Shown: positions 1 through 7,861 of the stretch, piece by piece | Numbering within the stretch: position 1 is the first letter of the stretch | Layout: every line of letters begins with the position of its first letter | NCBI GenBank assembly: GCA_031553315.1 | Contig: JAVBLT010000025.1 | Span: 1 to 61,660 of the forward strand | Length of the DNA stretch: 61,660 nucleotides | Direction: 5' to 3' | From: JAVBLT01 sp031553315 | Lineage (GTDB): Bacteria; Verrucomicrobiota; Kiritimatiellia; RFP12; DVOR01 | Position numbers and translations under genes: made by a program | The notes under the pieces: generated by a model | What the model was told of the DNA's origin: nothing | What the model saw: only the letters and a program-made list of their open reading frames with translations | Database searches by the model: none

Positions 1-141
1 TTCCGCTTTTTCTCGGTGCTTTTTGTTTTTGAACTTCACCCTTTCAGATCGCCGTAGCGTTGCTACGGCTCACCTCAAGCGTTTGTCAAAACCAAAATTC
101 ACCTTCTCAAAATCCGGAAATCTCATTCGAAACATGCTCTA
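1..141. repeat. Palindromic MITE-like repeat, copy 1 (left end cut by window)
   Basis: This is the first of five copies of a repeat about 160 bp long; its left terminus lies outside the window. It ends in ATGCTCTA (134-141). A perfect hairpin, GCCGTAGC-GTT-GCTACGGC, occupies 51-69. The outer parts also pair with each other imperfectly, so the whole unit can fold as one long hairpin. It ends 25 bp before ridA, whose strong ribosome binding site lies just outside the repeat. Confidence 0.85.
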
Positions 142-165
142 TTTCACGTTCAAGGAGAAGGTATC

Positions 166-540
166 ATGAATAAAAAAGTGATTTCCACCGCCGAAGCACC
201 CGGCGCCATCGGCCCCTATTCGCAGGGAATCGTCGCGGGCGGCTTCCTCTACACCTCCGGCCAGATCCCCGTCGACCCCGGCTGCGGCGCGGTTCCAGAA
301 GGCATCGCCGCCCAGGCCGAACAAACCTGCAAAAACGTCGGCGCCATCCTCAAAGCCGCCGGAACCGGATTCGAAAGCGTGGTCAAAACCACCTGCTTCC
401 TCGCCGAAATGGCCGACTTCGCCGCCTTCAACACCGTCTACGCCCGCTATTTCGTCTCCAGGCCCGCCCGCTCGACCGTGGCGGTTAAAGCCCTCCCCAA
501 AGGCGTCCTCTGCGAAATCGAGGCGATCGCAACGGTATGA
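166..540 (+). CDS. ridA: RidA family reactive intermediate deaminase
   Basis: The 124-residue product has the length and signature of the RidA/YjgF/UK114 family, cytosolic trimers that hydrolyse reactive 2-aminoacrylate and related enamines/imines made by PLP enzymes. Visible signatures are the N-terminal GPYSQG, the TSGQIP strand, the conserved Arg in RPARSTV near residue 104, and CEIEAIA at the C-terminus. An AAGGAGAAGG ribosome binding site precedes the ATG. The stop overlaps the start of dtd in ATGA, so the two are translationally coupled. Inference: both genes do quality control of toxic amino-acid products. The PLP enzyme Kbl is encoded elsewhere in the window. Confidence 0.95.
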   Translation: MNKKVISTAEAPGAIGPYSQGIVAGGFLYTSGQIPVDPGCGAVPEGIAAQAEQTCKNVGAILKAAGTGFESVVKTTCFLAEMADFAAFNTVYARYFVSRPARSTVAVKALPKGVLCEIEAIATV

Positions 541-995
541 AATTCTTTCTGCAACGGGTGAGCGAAGCCCGCGTGACGGTCAATGGCGAGAGGGTCGGTT
601 CCATCGGCGCGGGGTTTCTCGTGCTGATGGGAATCGCCCCGACCGATACGAAAGAGATTGCCGATACCCTGATTCGCAAGCTCCTGAATCTGCGCGTCTT
701 CGAAGACGAGGCGGGGCTGATGAACCGCTCCCTGCTCGATACCGGCGGTTCCGTGCTCGCGGTCTCGCAGTTTACCCTCTACGCCGACACCCGCAAGGGC
801 AACCGCCCCGGCTTTTCCACTGCGGCGCATCCTTCGGTGGCCGAGCCGCTCTATGCGTATATCTGCGACCGGCTTCGCGCCCTTCTTGGCCCCGGCCGGG
901 TCGGCACGGGCCGCTTCGGCGCCGAAATGCGCGTGGCGCTGGTCAACGAGGGCCCGGTTTCGATTGAACTGCGCATGGAGGCGGATCCGGAGTGA
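537..995 (+). CDS. dtd: D-aminoacyl-tRNA deacylase
   Basis: This is a 152-residue DTD-family enzyme, which removes D-amino acids (and glycine from tRNA-Ala) from mischarged tRNA in the cytosol as a homodimer. Visible motifs are the N-terminal QRVSEARVTV, the SQFTLYADTRKGNRPGF core containing the active-site region, and the Gly-cisPro-type motif NEGPVSIEL near the C-terminus. Length is normal for the family. The ATG overlaps the ridA stop codon by four bases. No clear terminator follows; a promoter-like sequence for the next gene begins at 1039. Confidence 0.96.
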   Translation: MKFFLQRVSEARVTVNGERVGSIGAGFLVLMGIAPTDTKEIADTLIRKLLNLRVFEDEAGLMNRSLLDTGGSVLAVSQFTLYADTRKGNRPGFSTAAHPSVAEPLYAYICDRLRALLGPGRVGTGRFGAEMRVALVNEGPVSIELRMEADPE

Positions 996-1038
996 CAATC
1001 AAAAAAGTTTCCATCGGATAATTTTTTTAACTATCCGG

Positions 1039-1067
1039 TTGCTTTTGACGTCAAGTTCTGATATCAT
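1039..1067 (+). promoter_or_regulatory. Predicted sigma70-type promoter for the PEP-CTERM pair
   Basis: TTGCTT (1039-1044) and TATCAT (1062-1067) are separated by 17 bp, with the first downstream ATG at 1121. This is a sequence match only. Confidence 0.45.
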
Positions 1068-1120
1068 GCGCGGACATTTCAACCCATAAGGGTTGCTTTT
1101 AAACAGATTGGAAAAAAGAT

Positions 1121-1837
1121 ATGAAAATCGGATTTGTGTTGCGTTGGGCGGCGGTTGCGGTGTGTTGCGGTTGGGCTGGCGTGAGCCCGGCAACGGAGAT
1201 AGCCTGGAGTATCACGCTTGACGCGGATGTTTCGGCATATAAAAACGTCACCGTGGCACTGATTTGCGGCTGGGATCCTGATGTCACGCCCCAGGTCTCG
1301 AAGGCGACGGGTTCATGGGAGGTCTCCACCGGTTACGTTTATGGCGTTGCCAATTTCACGGCCGCCTCCGGAACGAAGGATTTCACACAGGGCACTTCCG
1401 AGATTGTTTTAAATGTCGATCTGGAAGACCTCTGCGGAGATTGGGAAGAGAACGGAACGTCGGGCTGGACGGATCCCCGGGCCGGTTATTTTGGCTATAT
1501 CAACGTTGTCAATGCCGATCGTTGGAGCGGCATCTCAACAAGGGTGTTTGCTCCGAGTGACCCGTCTGCCGAAGGTTCCCCTCTTGGCACCGACGGTTCC
1601 AAGATGTATCTGGCCGTTTTCGACGCCTCGAAGATTGAAAACGCCACAAATGCTTATCTCATCGACTGGGACTTCAACACGGCGGCAAACTGGGCGGATT
1701 TTTACGATAGAGACATCGAATTGCTCACGGTTCACTTCAGGCTTCCCGCGCCCCCGGTTCCCGAACCGGCTTCCACGGTTCTTTTCGCCCTTGGCGCGGC
1801 GCTGTGCGCGCTCCGCCGCCGGGAAGGCCAACGATGA
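1121..1837 (+). CDS. PEP-CTERM sorting domain protein
   Basis: The 238-residue exported protein has an N-terminal signal sequence (residues 1-25, VCCGWAGVSPA) and a C-terminal PEP-CTERM tripartite tail: a VPEPAS motif, a hydrophobic stretch (TVLFALGAALCAL) and a basic end (RRREGQR). In this protein class the tail is recognised by an exosortase (EpsH/XrtA type), which processes the protein at the envelope, often for biofilm matrix or surface display. The body is acidic, beta-rich by eye, and unrecognised. The next gene is a paralogue whose ATG overlaps this stop codon. The ribosome binding site is weak (GGAAAA). Confidence 0.85.
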   Translation: MKIGFVLRWAAVAVCCGWAGVSPATEIAWSITLDADVSAYKNVTVALICGWDPDVTPQVSKATGSWEVSTGYVYGVANFTAASGTKDFTQGTSEIVLNVDLEDLCGDWEENGTSGWTDPRAGYFGYINVVNADRWSGISTRVFAPSDPSAEGSPLGTDGSKMYLAVFDASKIENATNAYLIDWDFNTAANWADFYDRDIELLTVHFRLPAPPVPEPASTVLFALGAALCALRRREGQR

Positions 1838-2517
1838 AATCCTTATTGCTTTCGGTGTGGTGCGGTTGGGCGGGCATGAGCCAGGCCGTGATGATGGTGA
1901 ACTGGACGGTTGAATACACGGCTCCGTTCCAGGATTATCAACACTGCACGGTCGCGTTGGTTTACAACGGGATGGACATGGCGTGGAATGCGTCTTGGGA
2001 ACCTGTCCTTGTTCCCGACGGCACAACGTGGCGGCTGACGCCCGAACCCGAGGGCGAGGCCTATCCCCGGGTGCTCGGGATTGCCAACTTCAAAGATTCC
2101 GAGGCCGGCCATTTCACGAAAGACGACGATACGCTGCACATCTCGGTCTCCGGCTGGGCCAGCGCGATGGATGGCTACGGCAGCCTCAACACGCACAATC
2201 CCGGCCTCTGGGCCGAGGCCTCGCCGACGACCGAGGCGCCGCTCGGCCCGAAAGGATTTCTGAGCGGAGCCTTTTCCGCTTATTATTTTCTGCTGGTCTT
2301 CAATGCGGATACAATCGACGCCGCCACAAGCTGGTCCGTGGTCTCCTGGGAAGGCAATACCGAAGAGCTTCTCGCGCCCTTACAGGATGGCAACGGCGAT
2401 TTGAATCTGCGGTTTTCGTTTACACCGCCGCTCTCCCCGGTTCCCGAACCGGCTTCAGTGGTTCTTTTTGGCCTTGGCGCGGCGCTGTGCGCGCTCCGCC
2501 GCCGGGCGCGGGGATGA
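1834..2517 (+). CDS. PEP-CTERM sorting domain protein, tandem paralogue
   Basis: I chose the ATG at 1834 because it gives a signal peptide (MKSLLLSVWCGWAGMSQA) and an ATGA overlap with the preceding gene. An upstream in-frame ATG at 1804 lies inside the previous gene's tail. The 227-residue product shares the upstream protein's plan: CxWAGMSxA signal, a conserved '..YQHCTVALVYNG' opening strand, and an almost identical C-terminus (VPEPAS, hydrophobic segment, RRRARG). Tandem duplication with translational coupling suggests the two are made in equal amounts and may assemble together (inference). The function of the body is unknown. Confidence 0.83.
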   Translation: MKSLLLSVWCGWAGMSQAVMMVNWTVEYTAPFQDYQHCTVALVYNGMDMAWNASWEPVLVPDGTTWRLTPEPEGEAYPRVLGIANFKDSEAGHFTKDDDTLHISVSGWASAMDGYGSLNTHNPGLWAEASPTTEAPLGPKGFLSGAFSAYYFLLVFNADTIDAATSWSVVSWEGNTEELLAPLQDGNGDLNLRFSFTPPLSPVPEPASVVLFGLGAALCALRRRARG

Positions 2518-2542
2518 AAAAAAGGACGGGTTCCCCCGTCCT
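2516..2542 (-). terminator. Rho-independent terminator of the acpP operon
   Basis: On the minus strand an 8-bp perfect stem, AGGACGGG/CCCGTCCT with a 4-base loop (2523-2542), is followed by a run of seven T. It lies 34 bp past the acpP stop codon. The plus-strand side has no T run, so it mainly serves the minus-strand operon. Confidence 0.85.
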
Positions 2543-2575
2543 TGAATCATCGGATTAAGGCTCCGATGGAGGCGA

Positions 2576-2821
2576 TTATTCGCCTGTGATGCCCTTGCTC
2601 TTCAGATAGTCGATGACTTTGCCGACGGTGGTGAGCTTCTCGGCGTCTTCATCAGGAATCTCGGCCTTGAATTCTTCTTCGAAAGCCATGATCAGCTCGA
2701 CCTGGTCCAGCGAGTCGGCGCTGAGGTCGTCGATGAAAGAGGCTTCGGGGGTGACCTGGCTGGCTTCCACGCCGAGCTGATCCACGATGATATCCTTAAC
2801 TTTCTGTTCCAGTGTTGCCAT
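2576..2821 (-). CDS. acpP: Acyl carrier protein
   Basis: The 81-residue acidic protein is the carrier on which fatty acids are built. The phosphopantetheine site is Ser37 in the DSLDQVELIMAFEEEF region, and the following acidic helix is the usual docking surface for FabG and FabD. The ATG at 2821 is preceded by AAGGAGTACGCATC and fits the family length; open reading continues far upstream but has no protein-like content. It is the last gene of the plsX-fabD-fabG-acpP series, 65 bp after fabG, and is followed by a strong terminator. Confidence 0.97.
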   Translation of the reverse strand: MATLEQKVKDIIVDQLGVEASQVTPEASFIDDLSADSLDQVELIMAFEEEFKAEIPDEDAEKLTTVGKVIDYLKSKGITGE

Positions 2822-2886
2822 GATGCGTACTCCTTGTGTTGTAAATCCCAACCCACTCGGGTGGGGCGAAGTGGTTTGAAGGTTGG

Positions 2887-3627
2887 TTAGATGACCATGC
2901 CGCCGCTGATGTTGAGGGTCTGGCCGGTGATGTAGGAGGCGTCGTCGGAAGCGAGGAAGGCGACGCTGCGGGCGATGTCGTCGGTGGTGCCGAGGCGGCC
3001 GAGGGGGATGCCTTCGAGCATTTTGGCTTTGACGGCTTCGGGGAGGGCGTCGGTCATGCGCGAGACGATGAAGCCGGGGGCGATGGCGTTGACGCGGATG
3101 CCGCGGGAGGCGAGCTCTTTGGCCATGGATTTGGTCAGGGCGATCATGCCGGCTTTGGAGGCGGCGTAGTTGCACTGGCCGGCGTTGCCGATGAGGCCGA
3201 TGACGGAGGCGGTGTTGACGATGGCTCCGGCGCGGGCTTTCATCATGGGCTTGGCGATGGCGCGGGACATGAGGAAGGCGCCTTTGAGGTTGATGCGCAT
3301 CACGTCGTCCCACTCTTCGTCGCTCATGCGGATGAGGAGGTTGTCGCGGGTGATGCCGGCGTTGTTGATGAGGATGTCGATCTTGCCGAAGGTTTCCATG
3401 CCGGCTTTGACGGCGGCTTCCACGTCGCCGGTGTTGCTGACGTCCATGGTGATGGGGAGGACTTTGCGGCCGAGGGCGCGGATCTCTTCGGCGGTGGCTT
3501 CGTTGGGCGCGGTTTCGTTGCTGAGGAGCACGATGTCGGCGCCTTCGGAGGCGAGGAGCAGGGCAATGGCTTTGCCGATGCCGGAGCTTCCGCCGGTGAT
3601 CATGGCGACTTTGCCTTCAAAACGCAT
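2887..3627 (-). CDS. fabG: 3-oxoacyl-[acyl-carrier-protein] reductase
   Basis: This 246-residue short-chain dehydrogenase carries out the NADPH-dependent reduction of 3-ketoacyl-ACP in type II fatty acid synthesis. It shows the cofactor motif TGGSSGIG near residues 11-18, the NNAG motif (INNAGITRDN), the catalytic Ser in NTASVIGLIGN, the YAASKAG active site, and the C-terminal ISGGMVI typical of FabG. It sits between fabD (43 bp upstream) and acpP (65 bp downstream) on the minus strand, the conserved fab order. Confidence 0.97.
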   Translation of the reverse strand: MRFEGKVAMITGGSSGIGKAIALLLASEGADIVLLSNETAPNEATAEEIRALGRKVLPITMDVSNTGDVEAAVKAGMETFGKIDILINNAGITRDNLLIRMSDEEWDDVMRINLKGAFLMSRAIAKPMMKARAGAIVNTASVIGLIGNAGQCNYAASKAGMIALTKSMAKELASRGIRVNAIAPGFIVSRMTDALPEAVKAKMLEGIPLGRLGTTDDIARSVAFLASDDASYITGQTLNISGGMVI

Positions 3628-3669
3628 GGTGGGGTTTCCTTTCCGGGTTGTGCTTCAAAAGGGGTGGGG

Positions 3670-4590
3670 TCACGCCTCGAAGGGTTTGGCGGCGGCTTCG
3701 AGGGTGGCCTGATCCTGCACGTTGGAGACGGTGCTGGCCTTGTCGATGCGGCGGATGAGGCCGGAGAGCACTTTGCCGGGACCGAATTCGATGAAGGCGG
3801 CGGGCTGGCCGCCCGTGGCGGCGCGCACGCAATCCTGGAAGCGGACCATTTCGGTGACCTGGCGGAGCATGGCGGCTTTGATTTCGGCGGGGTCGGCGCT
3901 GTGGGGTGCGCCCAGCGCGTTGGACATGACCGGGATTTTGGGGGCGTGGAAGGTGATGCCGCTGACGATGCCGGTGAGTTTTTCGCGGGCGGGTGCCATG
4001 AATTTCGAGTGGAAGGCGCCGGCGACTTGGAGGACGACGGCTTTGAGGCCGAGCTCCTGGGCGGCTTTTTCGGCGGCGGCGATTTCGGCGGTGGCGCCGG
4101 CCAGGACCTGCTGGGCATCGGAGTTGTAGTTGGCGACGGTGCAGCCGGTGCTCCCGCAAAGGGCGGCGAGCTGTTCGGCGCTGGCGCCCATGATGCTGAT
4201 CATGCCGCTGGGGGTGGCTTCGCAGGCTTCCTGCATGAAGCGGCCGCGGGCTTCGAGCACGGTGAGGGCGCTGTCGAAATCGAGCACGCCGGCGGCGTAG
4301 AGGGCGGTCCATTCGCCGAGGCTGAGGCCGGCGGCGGCGGTGAAGGCGGCCTGGGGGGCGCGTTTTTGGAAGGCGCGGTGGCAGGCGGCGCTCATGGTGA
4401 AGATGGCGGGCTGGCAGATGTTGGAGGCTTTGAGGGCCTCGGCGTCGCCCTCGAAACAGAGGGTTTTGAGGCCGAAACCGAGCACGGAATCGGCGCGGTC
4501 GAAGAGGGCCATGATTTCGGGATCGGCGGCGGCGAGGTCTTTGCCCATTCCGGGGAACTGGGCGCCTTGACCGGCAAACATACAAATCAT
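3670..4590 (-). CDS. fabD: Malonyl-CoA:ACP transacylase
   Basis: The 306-residue enzyme loads malonyl groups from CoA onto ACP. It begins with MICMFAGQGAQFPGMG, the family N-terminus. The nucleophile is Ser90 in GLSLGEW (Leu replaces the commoner His of GHSLGE, a variant also found in plant and cyanobacterial MCATs), and the catalytic His lies in GAFHSKFM. The C-terminal EFGPGKVLSGL is also typical. The ATG at 4590 has a good CAAGGAGAAGAAA ribosome binding site; the frame stays open upstream without family similarity. No fabH lies between plsX and fabD, where E. coli has it. Confidence 0.96.
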   Translation of the reverse strand: MICMFAGQGAQFPGMGKDLAAADPEIMALFDRADSVLGFGLKTLCFEGDAEALKASNICQPAIFTMSAACHRAFQKRAPQAAFTAAAGLSLGEWTALYAAGVLDFDSALTVLEARGRFMQEACEATPSGMISIMGASAEQLAALCGSTGCTVANYNSDAQQVLAGATAEIAAAEKAAQELGLKAVVLQVAGAFHSKFMAPAREKLTGIVSGITFHAPKIPVMSNALGAPHSADPAEIKAAMLRQVTEMVRFQDCVRAATGGQPAAFIEFGPGKVLSGLIRRIDKASTVSNVQDQATLEAAAKPFEA

Positions 4591-4652
4591 TTTCTTCTCC
4601 TTGGTGAAAGGTTGCTGTGTGTGTGGGGGGGGCGGGAGGGGCCGCCGCGGTT

Positions 4653-5708
4653 TTACTCGGCCGGCATCGGGGCGGGGAGGGTGGCGATGCGTTCTTCGAT
4701 TTGCTTGCTGACGTTGTTCGAAGCGGCTGCCGCGGCTGCGATGATGGCGTGGTAAATGGCGGTGTGGGAGGAGCTGCCGTGGGTGATGATGACGGCTCCG
4801 GGCACGCCGAGCAGGGGGGCTCCGCCGTAGATTTCGGGATCCATCCGCTTTTTGAGGGCGTGGAGGGCGCCTTTGAGGAGGAGGGCGCCGAGCTGGCGGA
4901 TGGGGTGGCGGAGGAATTCGCGCTTCATCCAGTAGCCGATGGCGTGGGCGGCGCTTTCGGTGGTTTTGAGGATGACGTTGCCCACGAAGCCGTCGCACAC
5001 GATCACATCGGTTTCGCCGATGAAGAGGTCGTGGCCTTCCACGTTGCCGCGGAAGTGGATGCCGGGGGTGCTGTCGTGCAGGAGCTGAAAGGCCTTTTTG
5101 GTCATTTCATTGCCCTTGCCGTCTTCCGTGCCGATGCTCATGAGGCCGAGGACGGGCTCGGCCTGCTTGAGGACGGCGCGGGAGTAGACGTCGCCCATGA
5201 TGGCGAACTGCTGCAGCCATTCTTCGTGGCAATCGGTGTTGGCGCCGGCGTCGAGCAGGAGCAGGGGGCGGTTGCGGGTCGGCAGCACGGTGGCGATCGC
5301 GGGGCGGATCACGCCGGGCACGCGCCCGAGGCTGAAGACGGCGGCCGCGGCCATTGCGCCTGAGTTGCCGGCTGAAAGCGCGGCATCGGCCTGACCTTGC
5401 TTGAGAAGGTCGAAGCAGATGTTGATGGAGCACTTTTTCTTTTTACGGACGGCGACTGCGGGCGCTTCGTGCATGCCGATGGTTTCTTCGGCGTGGATCA
5501 CGTGAAGGCGACCGGCGGCGATGAGGGCGTGGGGATCGATTTTTTTGACGTGGGGGTGCGGGGTCTTCCACGCGTCGAAAATCGCGTCTTTTTGCCCGAC
5601 CAGGAGAATCTGGTCGATTTCTTTGAGTTTATGGGCGGCCTCGGCCGCGCCCCATACGATTTCGTAGGGGGCGAAATCTCCGCCCATTGCATCGACTGCT
5701 ATGCGCAT
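4653..5708 (-). CDS. plsX: Phosphate acyltransferase PlsX
   Basis: The 351-residue protein converts acyl-ACP and phosphate to acyl-phosphate, the donor for PlsY in phosphatidic acid synthesis, so it links the fab genes to membrane lipid formation. Recognition rests on the N-terminus MRIAVDAMGGDFAPYEIV, the SAGNSGA motif, the LLLDAGANTDC segment, CDGFVGNVILKTTE, and the C-terminal GGAPLLGVPGAVIITHGSS. Length matches the family. Its position after rpmF and before fabD is the classic bacterial arrangement. Confidence 0.97.
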   Translation of the reverse strand: MRIAVDAMGGDFAPYEIVWGAAEAAHKLKEIDQILLVGQKDAIFDAWKTPHPHVKKIDPHALIAAGRLHVIHAEETIGMHEAPAVAVRKKKKCSINICFDLLKQGQADAALSAGNSGAMAAAAVFSLGRVPGVIRPAIATVLPTRNRPLLLLDAGANTDCHEEWLQQFAIMGDVYSRAVLKQAEPVLGLMSIGTEDGKGNEMTKKAFQLLHDSTPGIHFRGNVEGHDLFIGETDVIVCDGFVGNVILKTTESAAHAIGYWMKREFLRHPIRQLGALLLKGALHALKKRMDPEIYGGAPLLGVPGAVIITHGSSSHTAIYHAIIAAAAAASNNVSKQIEERIATLPAPMPAE

Positions 5709-5739
5709 CGCGTGCTCCGCGAAAGGAGGGCTGTGGAGC

Positions 5740-5922
5740 TCAGTCGACCTGAGGCGCGGCGGTGACCTGGCGGCCGTTGTATTGTCCGCAGACGCCGCAG
5801 GCGCGGTGGTTTTGGCGAATGGCGCCGCAGGCGCAGATCACCACTTCGGCCACTTTGGCTTTGATGGTGGCGCGGCGCTGGCGAACGCGCATTTTGGACT
5901 TTTTACGCTTGGGTACTGCCAT
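5740..5922 (-). CDS. rpmF: Large ribosomal subunit protein bL32
   Basis: The 60-residue basic protein starts MAVPKRKKSKMRVRQRR, the L32 signature, and has a zinc-ribbon pattern in the C-terminal half: two CxxC-type pairs (CACG and CGVCG) separated by about ten residues. It is a component of the 50S subunit near the peptidyl transferase centre. It is flanked by the DUF177/YceD gene and plsX, the conserved neighbourhood. A GAAGGATG ribosome binding site precedes the ATG. Confidence 0.97.
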   Translation of the reverse strand: MAVPKRKKSKMRVRQRRATIKAKVAEVVICACGAIRQNHRACGVCGQYNGRQVTAAPQVD

Positions 5923-5985
5923 AGTCTTTCATCCTTCTTTACAAATGTGTGTGGCGGAGATGCGTCATCCGCCGTTGCCCGGTTG

Positions 5986-6480
5986 TCACTCCGGCGGCTC
6001 GCCGAACTGCACGTTATCCAGCTCGGACCAGCACGCCGCACCTTTTTCCCGCCCGCACGCGCAGGCTTCTTCATTGAGGTCCGCCCCGCAACGCAGGCAC
6101 AGACCCCGGCACGCTTCCCGGCAAACCGGATAGGTGGGAAGGGCGAGAATAATACATTCCCTGACGGATTCAGTCAAGTCTAAGGTTTCGTTAAGCGCCG
6201 AAATATCAAAAGATTCCACGTAGTCGGGCTCGGAGTAGGTAATGTCGAACGTTTTCGCGCACCGGGAACAGATGCTTTTACAGGGGAGCTCGAGCTTGCC
6301 GCGCACGAGCAGCTCATGGCCTGCGGGCTGTGCGAAAAGGCGGTAGCGCACGGGCCCCGCGGGGAGGACCTGCTCGGTATCGGCAAGCTCCAGAACATCC
6401 TGGCAGAGCTCGCCTTTTATGATTTCGCCTTCGGGATCGAGCCGGGCGGCATCAACGATCAAACGCGCCTGAGTTTCCAA
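5986..6480 (-). CDS. YceD family (DUF177) protein with zinc-ribbon-like Cys
   Basis: The product is a DUF177/YceD protein; in several bacteria and plants this family has been linked to 23S rRNA accumulation, and it typically sits upstream of rpmF as here. Visible features are the central LPCKSICSRCAKTFD, which has two CxxC-type pairs, and a C-terminal cluster (YPVCREACRGLCLRCGADLN, then CACG) that looks zinc-binding. The best start is a TTG at 6480 preceded by GGAGGAG. It gives a normal 164 residues and a 29-base overlap with coaD. An ATG at 6582 would overlap coaD by 131 bases and add residues unlike the family. Confidence 0.85.
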   Translation of the reverse strand: METQARLIVDAARLDPEGEIIKGELCQDVLELADTEQVLPAGPVRYRLFAQPAGHELLVRGKLELPCKSICSRCAKTFDITYSEPDYVESFDISALNETLDLTESVRECIILALPTYPVCREACRGLCLRCGADLNEEACACGREKGAACWSELDNVQFGEPPE

Positions 6481-7009
6481 TGGCTCCTCCGGTTCTGACC
6501 CGCTGCTCGGGGTGGGTTTCAAAATGGTTTTCCAGCCGGATCTGCACGGCCGGCGGCACAAAGGGGGAGGTGTCGCCGCCATAGCGGGCCACTTCGCGCA
6601 CGGTGCTGGCGGTGATGTAGCTGTGCTCTTCGTTGGGCATGAGGAAGAGGGTCTCGACTTCGGGGGCGAGCTTGCGGTTGGTGAGCGCCATTTGGAATTC
6701 GTATTCGAAGTCGGAGTAGGCGCGCAGGCCGCGGACGACCACGCGGATGTTTTGCTTTCGGCAAAAATCGATGAGGAGGCAATCGAGGATGGCGACTTCG
6801 ACGTTTCTCAGGCCGGCGCTTTCGATGGCTTCGCGGGCCATCGCCGTGCGCTCTTCAATGGTGAAGAGGCGGCCGGCTTTGGCGGAGACGCCCGCGACGG
6901 CGACGACGACGCGCTCAAAGATTGCGGCTGAGCGCTCGATGAGGTCGAAGTGGCCCATCGTCATGGGATCAAAGGTTCCCGGGTAGACGGCTGTCAATGC
7001 GTTTTTCAT
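6452..7009 (-). CDS. coaD: Phosphopantetheine adenylyltransferase
   Basis: CoaD makes dephospho-CoA from 4'-phosphopantetheine and ATP, the penultimate step of CoA synthesis. The protein has the nucleotidyltransferase motif YPGTFDPMTMGH at residues 9-20, VVRGLRAYSDFEYEFQMA, the NEEHSYITASTVRE region, and Arg-rich contacts typical of the family. At 185 residues it is about 20 longer than usual; the extra C-terminus lies in the overlap with the DUF177 gene. The ATG at 7009 overlaps the rsmD stop by four bases, although the frame is open upstream. Confidence 0.95.
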   Translation of the reverse strand: MKNALTAVYPGTFDPMTMGHFDLIERSAAIFERVVVAVAGVSAKAGRLFTIEERTAMAREAIESAGLRNVEVAILDCLLIDFCRKQNIRVVVRGLRAYSDFEYEFQMALTNRKLAPEVETLFLMPNEEHSYITASTVREVARYGGDTSPFVPPAVQIRLENHFETHPEQRVRTGGAIGNSGAFDR

Positions 7010-7578
7010 GCTTCGTGTTCCTCGGAAAGGCGTTTGTAGACGGCCAGGCGGGTGTGCCCGTAGGCTCGGTCGCGCAGGCATTCGAAGCCTTGGAGCGCGG
7101 CGGCCGGCGTGTCGGAATCGGTTTCCGTGATGAGTAGACCGCCTTTTTTCAGGCATTCCTGTTCGCAGGCGAGGGCGGCGAGGGCTTGAAAGCCTTCTTC
7201 CCGTGCGAGCCGGTAGGGCGGGTCGGCAAAGATGATATCAAATTTCCGGTTCTTTCCGCAAGCTTTGACCCATTTGATTGCATCGGTCTGGGCGGTTGCG
7301 GCGCGGGGATCCACGCCGAAGGCGGCGAGGTTGAGCCTGAGGGTATGGGCGCATGTGCGGTCGGCCTCCACGAAGAAGGCCTCCGCGGCGCCTCTGCTGA
7401 GCGCTTCGAGGCCCACGGCGCCCGAGCCTGCGAAGAGGTCGAGAAAGCGCGCGCCGGGCACGCTGTGCATGACGATGGAAAACAACGATTCGCGCACCCG
7501 GTCCTGAGTCGGGCGCACGGCGTCGCTCGCGGGAACGCGTATTTTCCTCCCGCACCATTCTCCTCCTGTTATGCGCAT
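7006..7578 (-). CDS. rsmD: 16S rRNA (guanine966-N2)-methyltransferase
   Basis: This 190-residue SAM-dependent methyltransferase modifies G966 of 16S rRNA. The N-terminus MRITGGEWCGRKIRVP, the VRPTQDRVRESLFSI segment, the SAM-binding DLFAGSGAVGLEALSRGA and the catalytic DPPY near residue 119 identify it. The rsmD-coaD pair is widely conserved. There is no ribosome binding site ahead of the ATG, and the -10 box of the predicted promoter ends only 7 bases upstream, so the mRNA is probably leaderless (inference). Confidence 0.95.
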   Translation of the reverse strand: MRITGGEWCGRKIRVPASDAVRPTQDRVRESLFSIVMHSVPGARFLDLFAGSGAVGLEALSRGAAEAFFVEADRTCAHTLRLNLAAFGVDPRAATAQTDAIKWVKACGKNRKFDIIFADPPYRLAREEGFQALAALACEQECLKKGGLLITETDSDTPAAALQGFECLRDRAYGHTRLAVYKRLSEEHEA

Positions 7579-7585
7579 GGGTTCA

Positions 7586-7615
7586 ACTATAAGGCAAAAA
7601 AGTGAAAAGAAGCAA
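7586..7615 (-). promoter_or_regulatory. Predicted promoter of the rsmD-acpP operon
   Basis: On the minus strand TTGCTT (7610-7615) and TATAGT (7586-7591) are 18 bp apart. Only 7 bases separate the -10 box from the rsmD ATG, which places the transcription start at or next to the start codon. Confidence 0.5.
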
Positions 7616-7642
7616 GAATATTTTCATTTTCAGAAGGCACTT

Positions 7643-7861
7643 TCATTTTTCTTCACCCTCTTCAACTTCTTCAGGGTAAAACAAATGTCGGCGGCCTTTG
7701 TAGTAAATCAGAGGGTGGTTGGTGTATTGATTTGTTGTATTGTCGCGAAAAATCATGAATCCTATAAAATTTGGGGTTTGGTCTCCGGGTTTATTGCTCA
7801 GGCGGATACCATCTGCAAGGACTGTGCCGGTTGGATGATCTTTTGCCGGGTAGAATTGAAT
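7643..7861 (-). pseudogene. Truncated duplicate of the secreted protein gene at 8030-8806
   Basis: The frame encodes about 70 residues that match the C-terminus of the 258-residue neighbour: PAKDHPTGTVLADGIRLSNK and FYPEEVEEGEEK here, PAENHPTGTVLADGIRLTNK and LFYPDSLQDL there. Everything 5' of this is missing and replaced by repeat copy 2. The open frame continues into the repeat to a GTG at 7921, which gives a 92-codon chimera. The upstream half was probably lost by insertion or recombination at the repeat. Whether the chimera is translated is unknown. Confidence 0.75.
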
